Shown: positions 1-11,549, counted from the stretch's first letter. The stretch: 64,000 nt of DNA from Heliopora coerulea (GCA_030142905.1 JASJOG010000007.1:5001-69000), one strand, 5' to 3'. A program made the numbers and translations. Notes: a model not told the origin generated them from the sequence alone.

Positions 1-382
1 CGTTTCATTTGAAACCCACATAACAATGTGTTCAAAAATAACTTCTTCCTTCTAACCCTATATGGCCCATAGCATATTATACCAAAGAACGCCTCATTCC
101 AGGCACTGATCTCAACCTTATAGGAACCTTACATACTTTCAATGTATGAATCTCACCAACATCATTATTAATATATAGTAGTGGTTTCCACTTAGGTCGC
201 ACATATATGTCCAAGTTGCCACCTTTGCTCTCCTTCTCAGTCTTGGTGGCTCAAGGAATGGTTGCAGCGCCTCAATAGTCATCAAAACATTACGGCTTCC
301 ATCCCCATCTAGCGCTAAGAAATCGTTTCTCTGAGGATCGAGCTTGACCAATCCTTTATCTATCATCTGGTGATATTTCCAA
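1..382. repeat. Module A, copy 1 (edge zone of the satellite)
   Basis: This block recurs at 1242-1623 with clear but imperfect identity, from the shared opening text GTTTCATTTGAAACCCAC through the shared closing text TTTATCTATCATCTG. A shorter third copy lies at 1765-1860. No coding potential is convincing in any copy. Confidence 0.75.
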
Positions 383-744
383 GCTCTAATATATCCAGTA
401 TATAAATCTCATCTACATAGCTTTTGATCACCCAGAGACTCGCACATATATTAGAGTCCTTCCGTCTTTGTTTCAAGACAGACGCTTGCCTTGCAACGCT
501 TTCATATACTTTTTAAACTCTCTTGTCAAAGACCTTTTCATCTTTCCAAATCACGGTACTTGTCCGCTATCCCTTTCCTACACCTCTATTTAACTTTTGG
601 TCGACTTCACCAACCCTTCTGGGCTGCAATCTCAAAAAACCCGAACTCTTCCATCCCGCAGTACAGATGATAAAAGCTTGCCACATACTGGGCTAGCACC
701 CTCTTTCATGTGCACGTCGACCCCAAATTTCTCACACAGGTCCA

Positions 745-960
745 CCCAGCAACCACCACGTCAAAGATCGAACTATAAATATATCTAACAGAGACGATAG
801 CCTAGGAGAGACTTCACTCCCAACTTCAGGCGTCGAGAGATGCTAAAGCCACCTCTCGAGCAACGTATAACCCAGCCGTGTGGTTAGCTCAACTAGTATC
901 ACCACATTAAATGGAAAAAGTTTTTCCATTGTGTTGATTGACCAACACTTACAAAATCAA
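745..960. repeat. Diverged relative of satellite monomer segments
   Basis: Stretches such as CAAAGATCGAACTA, CCGTGTGGTTAGCTCAACTA, CACCACATTAAATGGAAAAA and CATTGTGTTGATTGACCAAC match segments that lie far apart inside the 5.4-kb monomers (near 8705, 3850 and 4200), here compressed together. This shows the flank was built from older, rearranged satellite material. Confidence 0.6.
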
Positions 961-1104
961 TATACCTTGTACTCGTTGCTAGAAGCCGGAAGTTTCCACC
1001 ACGATTTCAAAGCGGCCTGTGTTTAGCCGATTAACAAAGCCACATCTACATCATAGTGTCGAAATAATCAACCCCGTAACCATTATTTTCAGTACTACAA
1101 AACT

Positions 1105-1623
1105 CCTCAAAAAATCCTTTATATTTTCATTCAAACATTTGTTCCTGACAGAACATCAAAGAATTTATGAAGATTTCTACAAGCAAAACCCCTGCAGGAA
1201 TCGAACCTGCATAGTTAATCTCACCAGAGAGGGTTCTTTTACGTTTCATTTGAAACCCACTTAAATGTGTGTGCAAAAATAACTTCTTCCTTCTCACCCT
1301 ATATGCCCCCATGACATATTATACCAAAGAACGCCTGATTCCAGGCAGTCATCTCAACCGTGTAGCAAGCTTTCATACTTTCAACGTATAAATCTCACCT
1401 ACATCATTATTAATAATATAGTAGTGGTTTCCACTTAGGTTGCACATATATGTCCAACTTGCCACCTTCGCTCTCCATCTCAGTCTTGGTAGCTCAATGA
1501 ATGGTTAGAGCGACCACACTGGTCATCAAAACATTACCGGTTTGATCCCCATCTAGCGCTAAGAAATCGTTTCTCTCAGGATCGAGCTTGACCAATCGTT
1601 TATCTATCATCTGATGAAATTTC
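1105..1623. repeat. Modules B+A, second block
   Basis: Module B (1105-1236, opening CTCAAAAAATCCTTT and ending with a tRNA-like T-arm) is followed directly by module A (1242-1623). The same order B then A recurs at 1624-1860, so the flank is a short tandem duplication of a B/A unit. Confidence 0.65.
1187..1235 (-). other. Truncated tRNA-like element (acceptor + T-arm only)
   Basis: Read on the minus strand, a 7-nt stem AACCCTC near the start can pair (6 of 7) with AGGGGTT at the end. Between them is a clear T-arm, GCAGG-TTCGATT-CCTGC, containing a perfect B-box (GGTTCGATTCC). Only about 18 nt separate the 5' acceptor strand from the T-arm, so the D and anticodon arms are missing. It cannot be a working tRNA; it is a tRNA-derived remnant or a SINE piece. 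Confidence 0.45.
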
Positions 1624-1860
1624 CAGAACTGCTCAAAAAATCCTTTTTACCTTCAGTCAAATATTTGTTTCTGACAGAACATGAAAGAATTCATGAACAT
1701 TTCTACAATCATAACCCCTGCAGGAATCGAACTAGCATAGTTAATCTCACCAGAGAGGTCTTTTAACACAGGATTGGAAACCCACATAATAATGGGGGTT
1801 TAAAAATAACTCCTTCCTTTTAACCCTTTCCAAAGCACACCTCATTCCAGGTAGTGCCCA
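1624..1860. repeat. Modules B+A, third (partial) block
   Basis: Module B is at 1624-1760 and a shortened module A at 1765-1860. The text TTGTTTCTGACAGAACAT parallels TTGTTCCTGACAGAACAT near 1140. The array of modules fades out after 1860. Confidence 0.6.
1713..1757 (-). other. Second truncated tRNA-like element, B-box degraded
   Basis: This is a copy of the element at 1187-1235. The acceptor 3' strand AGGGGTT and the T-loop are kept, but the T-stem 5' strand is mutated (GCTAG for GCAGG), so the T-arm no longer pairs well. Confidence 0.35.
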
Positions 1861-3382
1861 CACCTCATATTTAAGGGGGAAGGACTGACCACCTACCCTC
1901 TTAATTCGTCTAATGTCGTTCACTAAAATCTTCTCCGAACCTCATTATTCTCTTCAGATATATTACCATGTTGGTCAGTTTAAGTTGTTGCTTTATAACA
2001 CAACAGCATACAGAAGCTTCCACAAACACTTAACTCTGTTCCTTCCTGAGAGAGCTGTTCGCTACTACAAGGCAAAAATCTCATCGCTTTACACATGGAA
2101 ATGTGGCATCAAGACTCTTCTGCAGCCTATCAAAACCTACACTACTCTACATATTGGCTTCTCTCACAAACATCAAGGATAACCAGAGACTTAAGTCTTA
2201 ACATAAACAAGCTTAATTCATCTCTAAGGAAATTCTCCAAACTACAATTCACCATTGAAAACAACAGAGATTGTTCAAAGAGCCAAAGCTCCCCTTCCTT
2301 ACATAGCGCCGATAGGGTTTTATCACCCACAGACCCGTGGACATGTTAGACGCCTTGCTCTACGTTTCAACAATGACGCTTCCCCTTGAACGGTTTATAA
2401 CCTATTCTATAAACCCTCTAATCAAATTCCTTTTCGTATTATCATCACCACTCGGTTCAGCATAGAACACTGAACCTGGCGAGGCAAATTCCTAGCTCTA
2501 TTCGCTTCTCTTTCAACCGTTTCTCCTACTCTTTGAACTCTCTTTTAAAAGCTCTTTTCATCCTTCCTTCACGGTACTTGTTCGCCATCGGACTAGTGCC
2601 TGTATATAGCTTTAGATGGAGTTTTCCACCCATTTTGGGCTGAACTCTGACACAACCCGCCTCTTCGAGAAAGCACAACGCCGACGATCGAACCTTCCCA
2701 CCTACGGGGCTCTCTCACCCTCTTTCACGTTGCTCTTCCAAAAAACGTAGACAAGCTCCATTCGTTTCCAACGTACTTCTCGAAACTACAATTCGCCGTT
2801 GAAAACAACGGAGATTTCAAATTTGAGCTCTTCCCTCTTCGTTCGCCATTACTGGGGGAATCCTTGTTAGTTTCTTTTCCTCCTCTTAGTAAGTTGCCTC
2901 ATCTGATGTCAACAACAAGTTCACAAAGAGCAACAGGCCGGGAAGCGTCGAGGTCGACAGCGACCTATCAAGTCGTGAAACACAGTTTCGCTTCATCAAT
3001 CGCTCATCCTCTCTCCATTCCCGCTACATTTCGAGAAACACGGCTGCGAGGCCGTGAAATCCCAACACCGCGCCGAACAAGCACGATTTTTCCTTTTCAA
3101 ACTCGACACTCAGACAGACATGCTCCTCCTACAACAAGAGCGCCATTTGCGTTCAAAGATTCGATGATTCACGCAATTCTCGCTACTTATCGCAGCCGCT
3201 TTCGTTCTTCACCGATACACGAGCCTACAGATCCCCCGTTAAAAGTTCTTTTATCACTCGCAGCATTCGCTGCACTTTCAGATGCAAAACTGCCACGCCT
3301 GAAAACAACAAGGAAAAGGACTGTGGAACGAATAACAAACGAACCATGCCTCTCCCCCAACACAGTTGAGCATGCCAAGCAC
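1861..3382. other. No gene seen; GC-richer flank of the array
   Basis: The longest open frame here (2864-3415, plus strand, 183 residues) is rich in R, S, T and P, has no recognisable domain, and runs into the satellite junction. I treat it as chance. Toward 3383 the text becomes progressively more similar to the satellite monomer (for example GGAGAGGCCTGTGCG), so the array edge is a gradient, not a sharp break. Confidence 0.55.
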
Positions 3383-3655
3383 CGTCAAATACCGAGGAGA
3401 GGCCTGTGCGGCTAAACGCATCGTCGCCTTGCAACTGCACTCATCGGGACAGGCTCGCACTTGATCAAGCTGCATTTTGAAGCAAACACGATCGCTTAGC
3501 ACATCATAGCACTAGCAAACACACTCACTTCGACACTGCAAACTTCACCAACCGAGAAGCCATCAGCTGCTCACTCAGCGCTCAGCAACACAGTCTCCTA
3601 CGATAACTAGCATAAATTTTTCCATTGTGATAATTGACAAGGAGATGGTTAATTT

Positions 3656-3706
3656 TTGAAAAAACATCCTCCGACAAAATCACTCGCCAACCATTACGGA
3701 GGATGT
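3656..3706. other. Hairpin after an Sm-site-like text, once per monomer
   Basis: ACATCCTCCG (3664-3673) pairs perfectly with CGGAGGATGT (3697-3706) across a 23-nt loop. Just upstream is TTAATTTTTGA, which fits the loose Sm-binding consensus of spliceosomal and spliced-leader RNAs. The stem arms are an inverted pair of the box that recurs many times in the monomer. The hairpin is kept in every copy; M1 differs from the others only in the loop. An snRNA-like 3' end is only a possibility. Confidence 0.5.
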
Positions 3707-3936
3707 GATTATGCTTTACAACAACAACAAAAAATTCCAAATTAAATTAAAGAACAAAGCCGCCTGCAAAGGATTTAGCACGACTGACTTCGCTCCCAAC
3801 TTGAGGCGTCAAGAGACGGTAAAGGAGCCTCTCGCAACGTATGACCAACCGTGTGGCTAGCTCAACTAGCATCCCCACATTAAACAGAAACACTTCTGCC
3901 ATTGTGTAAATTGACCAACACAAATAAGACGAACGC

Positions 3937-6530
3937 AAGTTTTCGGAGGATGCGCTTCCTCGTCACCACAATATCCCACCACTGTGTTGATTGACCAACA
4001 CGGCGGGGGGGAAAAAATTTATACATATATATTGATGCCAAATCAGACGAGCGCTAGTTTTAGGAGGATGCGGATTTCGGAGGATGTTTGTGCGGGTTGT
4101 GATACAAACTTTAAAAGAAAATAGATCAACCAAATCCACCTAAATGCAGAGTTTTACGAGGATGGTGTAAGGCGTCTCTCGCAACGTATGACCAACCGCG
4201 TGGTTAGCTCGACTAACATCACCACGTTAAATGGAAAAATTCTTGCCATTGTGTTGATTGACCAAGACTTGGAAAAAAAAATTTTCGATTTGTACAATCT
4301 AAATCACACAAACGGAAGTTTACGGAGGATGCGGTTACTCCTCACCAATACATCTCGCCACTGTGTATATTGAGGAGGAAAGAAAAACATTTCAACCAAA
4401 TCGATCCCCATCCAGAGTTTTACGAAGATGCGGTTGCTCTTCACTACTCCACATATCAATCTCAAACAGAAGCACCACATTAAGAGGACAAACATTCAAT
4501 TTCAAGCTTTCTTCGTAAATCACTCTACTAAGGAGTTCACTTATGTCGGTCAGGAGACGCAAGATGCAGCCATTTAGAGATCGCCAATTCTCTCTTCGAT
4601 TCTCTAATCGCTAAGATATGAGATAAGAATCGCTAAGATAATAATAATAATCGCTAAGATAAGAACGATATGAGTTCGTCGACAGGCAATCATTTTACAA
4701 AACAATCAATAAAACAAAAGAATATTTTCGAGAATATCACACGCTTTTAACGTCTCTTTAACGAGATCGTCACCGCGCATGCCAAGCACCTTTCGCTACC
4801 GACACTGCTAAATTCCTACGTTTTCGTCAAGAAGAAATTCTCAATTTTGTTCAATTAAAAGGATTTGGAGAAAACGAAATAGATGTTCTACGGTTAATTT
4901 TCCTCCACTGAAATCATCGCTCATCAAAACTTTTACCAATGTTGCATGTCCCACATGCGCTAAGTCCATCACCATCAAATTGCATAAATACAATAAAAAA
5001 ATAGACGTACTCGGATCAGGTGAAAGTATAAGGTGGCATCAATCAATGGGTTTGGGCTCGATGCATTTCCTCCCATGCAGCCTGTTCCAATCGCACACCT
5101 CCTGTAATGAGAGTCTGGCTGTGATGGCCGGAGGGCATACTTAGAGAGCAAATAAACGGGTACGGCCGGAGAGCATACCCCGCGTAAAGAGATACGGTTG
5201 GAAAGAAATGAGTATGTCTGTGTGCATTTTTTCTCATAGTTTTTCACATCGCTATTTTAAAACACGCCAGTCATTCGTAGACTCACGCAGTGAAATAACT
5301 AGCATGTGGTAACATGCTTGGATCGCGCATATATTCTCACAACAACAACAACAAATCGTTCCTTACCTTTAACTCTCAAAAGCGACCAGACTTCATCCAC
5401 CAGACGTACACTCAGTGCGCCGTCACAGTTTTCTCACAGGTTGCATTCGATCGTGCAACGTAAAGGGACCGAGATATGGTCGTTCTTCAACTCCATCAAG
5501 CTTGCACCTGAAAGAAAACGTCGAAACAGACGTTTGAACACTATACTTGGACTGCACAAAGACAGCAAGAGTTTTGGCTGAAAACGATCGCGACGCGCAA
5601 CTGCGCGTAGCTCATATACAGGGGCAGTAGCAATATATACAGGCTATTGCAAGGTAAACTAGAAAAGTAAGGCGCGAGGGTCCAGTGTAGGATAGCTTCG
5701 ATAAAACAGCGGCGTTCTTGAAGTATACACTATCTAAAAGATAGAAAAAAACCTTCTCGACGTTTCAAGCGAAGGCCCTCCGTCAGGAGATCACTAATTG
5801 CTTGAAATGTCGAGAAACTTTTTTTTCTATCTCTTAGACAGTGTCTACCTCAAGAACGCCGCTGTTTTAATCTAGAAAAGTCTCCTTTACTCAACTTAGC
5901 TAAGCGATCCTCACCGCAAAACTTCACTTTAGGCCTACGTTTTCGGAGGATGTGCTTGAGCCTTTTAAAAAAATACAAAAAGTACGCAAAAACTAATGAC
6001 ATCCGAAACGGATCGTTATCACACTCGACGGAAACGCTTCAGTTAAAAAATACTTTTGATTCAAGTCAATGTGGTGTCAACGGACAGCCAAACGAAGTTG
6101 CCACTAGTTTATGAGTGTATTGGTTGGCTCATGTTTCCACTTACGCCAAGCTTTGAAGCCACACGCTTAAGTGACCGTCACCGAAACGGGACTCTCGAGT
6201 TGTGGCCAACGTTTACGGAGGATGTGCTTGTAAAGGGAAAAAAAACAAAACAAGAAAAAAATAAAAACACCATCTTTCGCCGACTCAACGTTTGGAAGGC
6301 TACCCCACCTTCCAAACCCATCGCCTCCTTTCAACTGCCATGTCGAGACGTAGGTCCAAACGCGCCGTCACTGTAGGCTCTCGAAAGCTACAGCTCTCTT
6401 TTTCGCTCAACTTCCATTAGATCGTTTCTCGTTTACGCACCGACCGATGGCTATTCGTCAGATTCATCAAGCCTGAGTAACCATCACCGAAACGGGACTG
6501 TGGAGTTGTGGCCAACGTTTACGGAGGATG
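3937..6530 (+). repeat. Dispersed TT(T/A)CGGAGGATG boxes
   Basis: In M1 the box occurs near 3939, 4061, 4076, 4322, 5942, 6219 and 6522, with decayed versions (ACGAGGATG, ACGAAGATG) near 4157 and 4422. The text that follows is usually TGCGCTT, TGCGGTT or TGTGCTT, so the unit is at least 15 nt. Neighbouring text (CATTGTGTTGATTGACCAAC, CACCACRTTAAAYGGAAAAA) also recurs, suggesting that the monomer grew from an older, much shorter tandem unit. Confidence 0.6.
5702..5869. repeat. Foldback in M1 with hammerhead-like core
   Basis: Two arms of about 70 bp (5702-5770 and 5800-5869) are imperfect reverse complements: both contain AACAGCGGCGTTCTTGA, an AGATAGAAAAAAA tract and CTCGACRTTTCAAGC. On the minus strand, 5786-5759 reads CUGACGG, a short G/C helix candidate, then GAAACGUC, resembling a hammerhead ribozyme core with one core position changed. 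Such motifs are known from Penelope-like elements, so this is probably a captured piece of one. Confidence 0.7.
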
Positions 6531-6790
6531 TGCTTGTAGCGGGGGAAAAAAAACAAAACAAAAAAAAAAAGAAAAAAAAAAAAAAAACACCATCTTTCGT
6601 TGATTCTACGTTTGGAAGGCTACCCCACCTTCTAAACTCATCGCCTGTTTTCAACTGCCATGTCGAGACGTAGGTCCCAACGCGCCGTCACCGTAGGCTC
6701 TCGAAAGCTACAGCTCTCTTTTTCGCTCAACTTCCATTAGATCGTTTCTCGTTTACGCACCGACCGATGGCTATTCGTCAGATTCATCAA
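6178..6790. repeat. 306-bp internal direct repeat, M1
   Basis: The text from ACCGAAACGGGACT through a poly-A tract, CATCTTTCG, TTTGGAAGGCTAC and on to GATTCATCAAGC occurs twice in a row, 306 bp apart. The first copy has CTTGTAAAGGG before the A-tract, the second CTTGTAGCGGG. Present in long monomers only. Confidence 0.85.
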
Positions 6791-8076
6791 GCTTGCATCT
6801 TACAGTAGATGACGAGACGGCTGATCGGACGTTCGCTTTGCACCAGACAAAGCGAGCAGGCCTTATCCTGGTAAGTAACCGATCGTGCAATCGAATGGCG
6901 TGTAGGCGCATTCTTCACGGTCCCCACTTCGGCCAAGGGCAATATTTGTTAGCCTAACTAACCTAAAACCTAAGCCTTAACGACCACTTACATATCTTAT
7001 GTCAAATATATGCCCATGACTTGGAGCGACTCTTACAGAAGCTCGTCGCAACCTACAACGCTACATGCACTACCGTGCACCACCACATCAATATGCCAAA
7101 ACACGTCCGCATTTTCGAATTCATCGCGCAAACAAGCAAGCAACAATCGATGACGAAATATAGCCGTCGGACCCCTTCCTCTGCAATCCTTACAGGGACT
7201 TTGACATGAACGATCGTATCGCCTCACGCAGTCTACCTTTGCGTACGAGAAACCGTGAACGGCGCGACATACAAGATTTCGCAGTCTCGACAAGTGGCGT
7301 CAACAGACCGCCACAGAAGCCCTGCCATAAGCTTTCAACGCTTTCGTTCCCTCATGTTACCTTCAGCTTCAGCAACATTTACGGCCAAAAAGCTGGCCAT
7401 CTTTCAAAATCCGTTAAACTTGCCAACAACGGGTTGACACCAACGATTTTGCACTGTCTTACAACTTGCCTCACCTTTTAGCCTCGAACAGCGACTGCTG
7501 CGTCGAGGTGGAGTCTCAATGCGCCGTTACTGTAGCCTCTCGCAAGCTACAGCTCTCTTTTTCGCTGAACAACAATTCGATCGTTTCTCGTTTACGCACC
7601 CACGTATAGCTATTCGTCAGATCGATCGAGCTTGCATCTTACAGTTGATGGCGAGACGGCTGGTCGGACACTCGCTTTGCACCAGACAAAGCGAGCAGGC
7701 CTGTTCGTGGTAAGTAACTCGTCGTGCAATCGAATTGCGTGTAGCGCATTCTTCACGGTCCCCACTTCGGCCAAGGGCAATATTTGTTAGCCTAACTAAC
7801 CTAAAACCTAGCCTTAACGACGACTCACCTATCTTATGTCAAATATATGCCCATGACTTGGAGCGACTCTTACAGAAGCTCGTCGCAAGCTACAACGCTA
7901 CATGCACTACCGTGCACCACCACATCAATATGCCAAAACATGTCCGCCTTTTCAAATTCATCGCGCTAGCAAGCAAGCAAGCAAGCAAGCAAGCAACAAT
8001 CGATGACGAAATATAGCCGTCGGAACCTTCCTCTGCAATCCTTACAGAGACTTTCACATCAACGATCGTATCGCCT
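6682..8076. repeat. Internal duplication of about 550 bp at 839-bp spacing (M1)
   Basis: The segment 6682-7224 recurs, diverged, at 7521-8076. Both contain AGCTACAGCTCTCTTTTTCG, a T-rich start, GGTAAGTAAC, CACGGTCCCCACTTCGGCC, TTAGCCTAACTAACC and ACTTGGAGCGACTCTTACAG. The second copy ends about 40 bp from the 28S fragment. The same pair exists in every monomer. Confidence 0.85.
7969..7996. repeat. AAGC microsatellite (7 units in M1)
   Basis: GCAA repeated seven times. The matching tract has eight units in M2 (13340-13371) and M3 and seven in M4, M5 and M6. The related position in the other half of the internal duplication (7132-7143) has only about two to three units. Confidence 0.9.
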
Positions 8077-8118
8077 GACATTCACAGCACCGGACGGCTA
8101 TCACAATGCCATTGCAAT

Positions 8119-8585
8119 GCTTCGTTTACCTGCATTGTTCTATCAACTAGAAGCTGCTCACCTTGGAGATCTGCTGCGGTTGTGGGTACGACCAGACAAG
8201 AAAATGACAGATTCCCTCGGATTTTCAAGGGCCGTCGAAAGCGCACCGGACCCCACAACAAGTGTGGGGCTTTATCGGAGGTGAAACCCTATCTCCGGCT
8301 AAACCGACTTAAGGGTGACAACCCGTTAAAAAGAAAAGACAACTCTCTTCCCGGGGCTCTCGACGACGTCTCCGAGCTCGGTTGCGTTACCGCTGCTGCC
8401 ACTACGTGGCACTATTCCTGTTCTGGTTCGGGAATATTAACCCGATTTCCCTTTCGATAGGCGGCCCAAAATTCGGCACTTTCTAGCCGAAGTCCCCTAT
8501 CTCTTAGGATCGACTAACCCATGTTCAACTGCTGTTCACATGGAACCTTTTCTCCACTTCATTTCACAGTCAAAACAGCAAGTCT
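8119..8585 (-). rRNA. 28S rRNA fragment, copy in M1 (not a functional gene)
   Basis: Read on the minus strand, this matches the middle of large-subunit rRNA from memory of the family: TTTTGACTGTGAAATGAAG, then GGTTCCATGTGAACAGCAG, CGAAAGGGAAATCGGGTT, GCGGTAACGCAACCGA, GGGAGCCCCGGG, TCTTTTCTTTTTAACGGG, GGCCCTTGAAAATCCGAGGG, GTACCCACAACCGCAGCAG, TCTCCAAGGTGAGCAG and AGAACAATGCAGGTAA, all in the expected order. About 465 bp of a molecule of several kb are present, ending abruptly at about 8119, where the usual GGGAAGTCGGCAA continuation is missing. Some positions that are normally near-invariant are changed (for example GAGCAG for GAACAG). It is a pseudogene-like piece, not a complete rRNA gene. 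Confidence 0.88.
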
Positions 8586-11073
8586 ACGGTATAAGAACAC
8601 AAAAACAAATGGGGAGCCGGGCAATGCACGAAACATCCACCCATTTAACGAACGCCACGCTTCGACCCCCACGATCGAGTACAGGTTCACAGAGCAACCA
8701 CCACGTGAAAGATCGAACTAGAAATCGATCTAAACAACACGATGGCCACCGAGGCGTCAAAAACCCAGGAGAGGCCTGTGCGCCCAAACGCATCGTCGCC
8801 TTGCAACTGCACTCATCGGGACAGGCTCGCACTTGATCAAGCTGCATTTTGAAGCAAACACGATCGCTTAGCACATCATAGCACTAGCAAACACACTCAC
8901 TTCGACACTGCAAACTTCACCAACCGAGAAGCCATCAGCTGCTCACTCAGCGCTCAGCAACACAGTCTCCTACGATAACTAGCATAAATTTTTCCATTGT
9001 GATAATTGACAAGGAGATGGTTAATTTTTGAAAAAACATCCTCCGACAAAATCACTCGCCAGCCATTACGGAGGATGTGATTATGCTTTACAACAACAAC
9101 AAAAAATTCCAAATAAAATTAAAGAACAAAGCCGTCTGCAAAGGATTTAGCACGACTGACTTCGCTCCCAACTTGAGGCGTCAAGAGACGGTAAAGGAGC
9201 CTCTCGCAACGTATGACCAACCGTGTGGCTAGCTCAACTAGCATCCCCACATTAAACAGAAACACTTCTGCCATTGTGTAAATTGACCAACACAAATAAG
9301 ACGAACGCAAGTTTTCGGAGGATGCGCTTCCTCGTCACCACAATATCCCACCACTGTGTTGATTGACCAACACGGCGGGGGGGAAAAAATTTATACATAT
9401 ATATTGATGCCAAATCAGACGAGCGCTAGTTTTAGGAGGATGCGGATTTCGGAGGATGTTTGTGCGGGTTTTCACATAAACTTTAAAAGAAAATAGATCA
9501 ACCAAATCCACCTAAATGCAGAGTTTTACGAGGATGGTGTAAGGCGTCTCTCGCAACGTATGACCAACCGCGTGCTTAGCTCGACTAACATCACCACGTT
9601 AAATGGAAAAATTCTTGCCATTGTGTTGATTGACCAAGACTTGGAAAAAAAAATTTTCGATTTGTACAATCTAAATCACACAAACGGAAGTTTACGGAGG
9701 ATGCGGTTACTCCTCACCAATACATCTCGCCACTGTGTATATTGAGGAGGAAAGAAAAACATTTCAACCAAATCGATCCCCATCCAGAGTTTTACGAAGA
9801 TGCGGTTGCTCTTCACTACTCCACATATCAATCTCAAACAGAAGCACCACATTAAGAGGACAAACATTCAATTTCAAGCTTTCTTCGTAAATCACTCTAC
9901 TAAGGAGTTCACTTATGTCGGTCAGGAGACGCAAGATGCAGCCATTTAGAGATCGCCAATTCTCTCTTCGATTCTCTAATCGCTAAGATATGAGATAAGA
10001 ATCGCTAAGATAATAATAATAATCGCTAAGATAAGAACGATATGAGTTCGTCGACAGGCAATCATTTTACAAAACAATCAATAAAACAAAAGAATATTTT
10101 CGAGAATATCACACGCTTTTAACGTCTCTTTAACGAGATCGTCACCGCGCATGCCAAGCACCTTTCGCTACCGACACTGCTAAATTCCTACGTTTTCGTC
10201 AAGAAGAAATTCTCAATTTTGTTCAATTAAAAGGATTTGGAGAAAACGAAATAGATGTTCTACGGTTAATTTTCCTCCACTGAAATCATCGCTCATCAAA
10301 ACTTTTACCAATGTTGCATGTCCCACATGCGCTAAGTCCATCACCATCAAATTGCATAAATACAATAAAAAAATAGACGTACTCGGACCAGGTGAAAGTA
10401 TAAGGTGGCATCAATCAATGGGTTTGGGCTCGATGCATTTCCTCCCATGCAGCCTGTTCCAATCGCACACCTCCTGTAATGAGAGTCTGGCTGTGATGGC
10501 CGGAGGGCATACTTAGAGAGCAAATAAACGGGTACGGCCGGAGAGCATACCCCGCGTAAAGAGATACGGTTGGAAAGAAATGAGTATGTCTGTGTGCATT
10601 TTTTCTCATAGTTTTTCACATCGCTATTTTAAAACACGCCAGTCATTCGTAGACTCACGCAGTGAAATAACTAGCATGTGGTAACATGCTTGGATCGCGC
10701 ATATATTCTCACAACAACAACAACAAATCGTTCCTTACCTTTAACTCTCAAAAGCGACCAGACTTCATCCACCAGACGTACACTCAGTGCGCCGTCACAG
10801 TTTTCTCACAGGTTGCATTCGATCGTGCAACGTAAAGGGACCGAGATATGGTCGTTCTTCAACTCCATCAAGCTTGCACCTGAAAGAAAACGTCGAAACA
10901 GACGTTTGAACACTATACTTGGACTGCACAAAGACAGCAAGAGTTTTGGCTGAAAACGATCGCGACGCGCAACTGCGCGTAGCTCATATACAGGGGCAGT
11001 AGCAATATATACAGGCTATTGCAAGGTAAACTAGAAAAGTAAGGCGCGAGGGTCCAGTGTAGGATAGCTTCGA

Positions 11074-11241
11074 TAAAACAGCGGCGTTCTTGAAGTATAC
11101 ACTATCTAAAAGATAGAAAAAAACCTTCTCGACGTTTCAAGCGAAGGCCCTCCGTCAGGAGATCACTAATTGCTTGAAATGTCGAGAAACTTTTTTTTCT
11201 ATCTCTTAGACAGTGTCTACCTCAAGAACGCCGCTGTTTTA
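11074..11241. repeat. Foldback in M2
   Basis: Counterpart of the M1 foldback; arms and core text appear unchanged. Confidence 0.7.
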
Positions 11242-11549
11242 ATCTAGAAAAGTCTCCTTTACTCAACTTAGCTAAGCGATCCTCACCGCAAAACTTCACT
11301 TTAGGCCTACGTTTTCGGAGGATGTGCTTGAGCCTTTTAAAAAAATACAAAAAGTACGCAAAAACTAATGACATCCGAAACGGATCGTTATCACACTCGA
11401 CGGAAACGCTTCAGTTAAAAAATACTTTTGATTCAAGTCAATGTGGTGTCAACGGACAGCCAAACGAAGTTGCCACTAGTTTATGAGTGTATTGGTTGGC
11501 TCATGTTTCCACTTACGCCAAGCTTTGAAGCCACACGCTTAAGTGACCG

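Larger units (their letters stand above)
3417..8788. repeat. Satellite monomer M1 (5372 bp, long form)
   Basis: This is the edge copy and the most divergent at its left end. Private variants include CCAACCATTACGG for CCAGCCATTACGG near 3690, GCCGCCTGC for GCCGTCTGC near 3770, and TTGTGATACAAAC near 4095 where M2 has TTTCACATAAAC. Confidence 0.93.

Noticed and set aside
2864..3415. 183-residue plus-strand open frame left of the array
   Set aside because: Low-complexity R/S/T/P composition, no domain, overlapping open frames on the other strand, and it crosses the repeat junction.
6860..6885. GGTAAGTAAC in both halves of the internal duplication as a spliced-leader donor
   Set aside because: It looks like a splice donor, but there is no Sm site or terminal stem-loop at a suitable distance downstream, and the preceding text differs between the two halves.
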